From a virus: 33,603 bases of DNA. Each line of letters opens with the position of its first letter. Position 1 is the first letter of the stretch. The position numbers were made by a program, and so were the translations under genes. Shown one piece after another: positions 32,401-33,603 of this stretch. The notes under the pieces were generated by a model. That model did not search any database, was not told the DNA's origin, and saw only the letters and a program-made list of their open reading frames with translations. Where the stretch lies: positions 1 through 33,603 of IMG/VR virus record IMGVR_UViG_3300000893_000055. One strand, written 5' to 3'.

Positions 32401-33603
32401 GGCAATCCATTCAGTCTAAATGGAATCTCGTATAGGAAAGCTGGATGAGGGGCTCCGATATTGGTATTAGGATTGGTAAATACTACACCGCCCAGAGTAG
32501 GAATGTTGTTGCTAGCATCTGTGATTGGAGCGTGCTTTAGATTGAAAATATTGATGATAGGCGGTAGCACTTCTCTAACGGATTGTTCAGTGGTGTAGAG
32601 CTGAACAGTAGTGCCATCTATTACCCTACCCAGATCCTTATATTCATACTGAACGTCTATCTTGAAAATGTTGTTGATATCAAATAGCGGATCGCTCAGA
32701 ATAGCTTCGTTGAGACGGACTTGATTGTCAGCCAGCAGTAGATAGTCAGAGGCGAAATCCTGATCGTATCTGGAATCCAATAGTGAGTATCCTAGTTTAA
32801 CAATATCGTAGTTATAAACTGGATTAGGTGTCAATAGAGTAAATACAATGCTATTTACTCTAGTAACCGGAGAGTGGCTTAGATTAAATGTTAGATTGTT
32901 GACATTGAATGTGCCAGGCTGGTCTGTAGAACTGAGAGTCAGACTTTCAGTCCAGAAAGTACGCTGTAGTGTGACGGGAAAATATGGGAAGCTGTCAAAT
33001 TGGAAAGTGGCAGTAGCGTTAGCGCCAGTTGGGGTCAATCCCACCCTCACAATCTCATAGGCTGCTTCTTCATTCAATCTATCATAAGCCGCTTCACCAC
33101 GTATCTGTTGCTCATCTACAATTGTAAAAGAAAGATAGTTTTCGTTCTTAACTTGCCTAATATCGTAGAGGGCTCTAACTAATATAGTAGATAGGGCTTG
33201 AACGTATCTGCTGACCACAGTTTGGTCAGTGTCAATATTATAGATGTTATCTTTGAGAAAAGAGGTAAGGAATTGCTTGACGGGGTTGTCAGGGTCGAGC
33301 GGACCTTGGATGAGGAATTTATTAGAAACCCCATCTTCAGAAATCTTAGTGTCCCCGTTGGTCGAGACGAACGGATTTTGTGGGGTCGATTGGAACTGAA
33401 GAAAATAGCTTGCTAGCTCTCCCAATGGAGTGCAAGTAATAGACAAGACAGCGCCACTAACCGATACCTTCATTACTTGAGGGTCGGGTACATTGATGGT
33501 GTCTGAAAATATGGAAACGTTAGCGGGTACTAGATTAGGAGTGATGTTCTCAGCAAAGGTTACATCAATGCTGGAGGGGCTTAAAACCTGTACGTTAACG
33601 AAT
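26481..33603 (-). CDS. Giant virion protein with duplicated LamG-like domains (5' end outside window)
   Basis: This frame ends at 26481 and stays open to the right edge, giving at least 2,373 residues. The ATG at 33473 has no ribosome-binding site, and 43 upstream codons are open and protein-like (VNVQVLSPSSIDVTFAENIT), so it is probably internal. Numbering below is from that Met. Two LamG/ConA-like regions lie near 1000-1260 and 1915-2230, sharing YKDVSGYLNF versus YKDVLGYMNF and HLFIDG versus RLFLDG. Two tandem beta modules (about 1288-1355 and 1386-1455) share PGD/Y-x-L-x-IDE-x-G and YTI segments. VDY-x-NG-type strands recur near 360, 595 and 840. Such proteins build tails, baseplates or fibres; LamG folds usually bind glycans. 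The exact location in the virion is unknown. Confidence 0.88.
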   Translation of the reverse strand, partial: FVNVQVLSPSSIDVTFAENITPNLVPANVSIFSDTINVPDPQVMKVSVSGAVLSITCTPLGELASYFLQFQSTPQNPFVSTNGDTKISEDGVSNKFLIQGPLDPDNPVKQFLTSFLKDNIYNIDTDQTVVSRYVQALSTILVRALYDIRQVKNENYLSFTIVDEQQIRGEAAYDRLNEEAAYEIVRVGLTPTGANATATFQFDSFPYFPVTLQRTFWTESLTLSSTDQPGTFNVNNLTFNLSHSPVTRVNSIVFTLLTPNPVYNYDIVKLGYSLLDSRYDQDFASDYLLLADNQVRLNEAILSDPLFDINNIFKIDVQYEYKDLGRVIDGTTVQLYTTEQSVREVLPPIINIFNLKHAPITDASNNIPTLGGVVFTNPNTNIGAPHPAFLYEIPFRLNGLPFAPGQYAIDYPNGTVYVYGADTTNDGTGPIPPLATYYYQLVYKSEVDYVYDNDLRDLVALPLGSLVNEPGTVVYKYEEVFVPGVDYVSDPHNEVLEERIGNNLVALNALVTTQSPITNVFRIYNETSGEIYTLDRWNDNKVYFRYNAAPRIIADTGERATFQNVTNELLFVANSLTNISSLKVFKINLANNRICSGTEDGLAASFNTSLMFSDGNVFVAEKWFNTLFTESENIDRLLNVGEYTVDYANGVVYCAVDNNQNTSIGSASYKSSFIQTENSHIISVDDLYYRISVLEPKNKTFTYTTFTDNTILPDEFDSVDESFLNGFVGAPYQFFNGNVGAFVEAVFVPSVTNQVKYVRSVYAYDDLVNSTSPLNFAQASTSVGSTISVGTISKQSFESVHFDGANYYVLLNENIPYLSTEVQYTFSVTRVSDSQPLWNANGTVIPGNPLKLILPGINSPQAGDLAVINYSFALIPLARVVVDYNRGDYFVDYTYLADEIIVSYEYGNNALDFRKSTTVPAGTTYYVTYKVGALRDALVSNFGTLVNVPELATLDITLDRERYRDALIAAMTSFIQGPTVAAIKNIGQVISHVEPEIIESAFETWSLGSSLLYPESVETTGSFQLLSAKYGDGVLVDTVGQSITLPINSNLRLEEGTFEQWVIPQWNGLDNDASLTFTILRDGYAISPSFVFMGAGEMHPTASGPFTLDKNSAVQGKPNTNKDGIFIYYDKDISGAFNRWYIEVIDGYVAPNNHTYSIKVTSTGKFYDVKSLTPIKPPNLRTFTGTSSLSLTITGGGRIDQGVTFISDLEHYFLDLGEDVDNSRISLYKDVSGYLNFRVFDNRKTQYSVSADVSGWRINQPHHIAASWKLNTRNNRDEIHLFIDGLEVPNIMKYSQKLQPYLHEKFRTVNPEEIAGLVNRDIVGSDDLTTIQGSNVVSSSITFSAYQIFPGDILYIDEMGFDPTGYTISNVTGQTLHLSEPMPVSVNGNGRFSVNRTSFTITSDIDIAPNIAVTTIHTFTTGTDLAGIAGSPAVTSTGSNFTTLGVKPGYLIRIDEPGLPVAYTIVQVSGNSVTVTDPLPANFSNVTFQVYSNQENEIPGVRALHPDYSISKDNNFNNILTISNGVFAGDLILVRTLGVSSRSVKKQYYVWSQENENVLMTQMPAPISLDEVNITKIIIPNTVIGPKNSTLTGGVFVSNNLPGERTTNAQNGRTVSVTISGTNVDFSTPVTVTLNGLTGIYTVNETITFTDYGTLDFANPYLEVNYIQVNAKPINASKNALAITLREKYSITHSEFSGLVPVVRYSYHIGGGYTLSSTDGYTLTDGYNLFSDSDVGNCLLIHSPPNVAGFYTITGVSPDRHSVLVKSTYAAFQLPLQPFTDGIYQVLNTTAYRSGLQNGFFTLEGNWLPTQAWFLTRGFYELEYSTYTSIKFDPLDSNIYFGTDFEGNNPANAILDQAIVYSIMLTDTRVGETVAVNTRSITKDFNSLKAVKPDHQVLVFIDFDSFPFSNSAPFYTNSTSVKGHFQSSWAVNDNFGASVVMLDKPIVVPNDGIMDNSREGTIEFWMSPLYDTANDPQNRFYFDAFGAVVEEVVSVSNVAVKLSAPAKEIISVKLHSGDQNIDYFVGGKIETDTKNAIQEESVSIGNTHVMVTQPILQVVTVKIAGDLSGTDYFANGTIGTDGRTIYLGRLLPINHAHLVVTYVSTNNKNTQINTQVIRLNRRLPFQNCKVRVTYIPSGLQGDRITVYKDVLGYMNFAITASGQDFVVRAPTRWAKNTWHRVKASYKINGHLGNDEMRLFLDGYQYTDVLFGSGLVFGKYPNVMGSVSIGDGYSLLGSINFKDPINELFIGTDFRGAGAAFTLMDNFRISSISRPIYAPYGEAIDVNWGSNLDILFPVTQDLYTTYLMDFDKLITLNTDFSILTDRGVGSFDFTVNIFDSFGIVSSSSKVKEILEALIKTLKPATSRVFIQYTT

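Noticed and set aside
1-33603. CRISPR arrays, tRNA genes, insertion sequences, integrase or attachment sites
   Set aside because: No regularly spaced direct repeats, cloverleaf-like segments, transposase or integrase motifs were seen; gaps between genes are too short to hold them.

Overview
The window reads as a segment of a large tailed-phage genome (probably a jumbo phage, possibly known only from metagenomes). Every gene I can support lies on the minus strand, so transcription runs from high to low coordinates. Genes are tightly packed with many ATGA and TAATG stop/start overlaps and clear Shine-Dalgarno sequences. I see no ribosomal, tRNA or housekeeping metabolic genes. The mix of virion proteins, lysis, DNA replication and nucleotide metabolism is typical of phages. 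The host cannot be named. A protein with an N-terminal membrane anchor and a barrel-like C-terminus ending in Phe hints at a Gram-negative envelope, but this is inference.

Layout in transcription order. (1) 33603-22430: two giant virion proteins. The first is at least 2,373 residues, is open at the window edge, and carries duplicated LamG-like lectin folds and repeated beta modules. The second is 1,346 residues, has a tail-fibre LPVVHGGTG motif and two dockerin-like calcium loops set about 156 residues apart. (2) 22416-16661: a glycan block with a GT4 and two GT2 glycosyltransferases and an RmlB-like dTDP-glucose dehydratase. Interleaved with these are a zincless Fpg/Nei DNA glycosylase, two small proteins and the membrane-anchored protein. 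(3) 16635-14703: a tubulin/FtsZ-family GTPase followed by two small co-translated proteins. (4) 14701-13534: a GH25 endolysin and a DUF3037-like protein. (5) 13494-8868: replication and recombination, with a UvsW-like helicase, an unknown 207-residue protein, a putative Sm-fold protein, a DnaC-like loader and a DnaB-like helicase. (6) 8856-6885: small proteins, two FmdB-type zinc ribbons and a sigma-70-family factor. (7) 6829-206: class II ribonucleotide reductase, PIN-PhoH, methionine aminopeptidase, small unknowns and an AAA_28/NadR-like kinase. (8) The start of a collagen-like protein runs off the left edge.

Working together, blocks 5-7 could supply replication, dNTPs and late transcription, blocks 1 and 8 build and decorate the particle, block 2 may make or modify a surface glycan, and block 4 releases progeny. 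The most unusual items are the split dockerin in a virion protein, the tubulin-family GTPase with its satellite genes, the zincless DNA glycosylase inside a glycan cluster, the phage methionine aminopeptidase, and two small putative Sm-fold proteins. Five short genes (51-59 residues) were found by reading the gaps between the larger genes.
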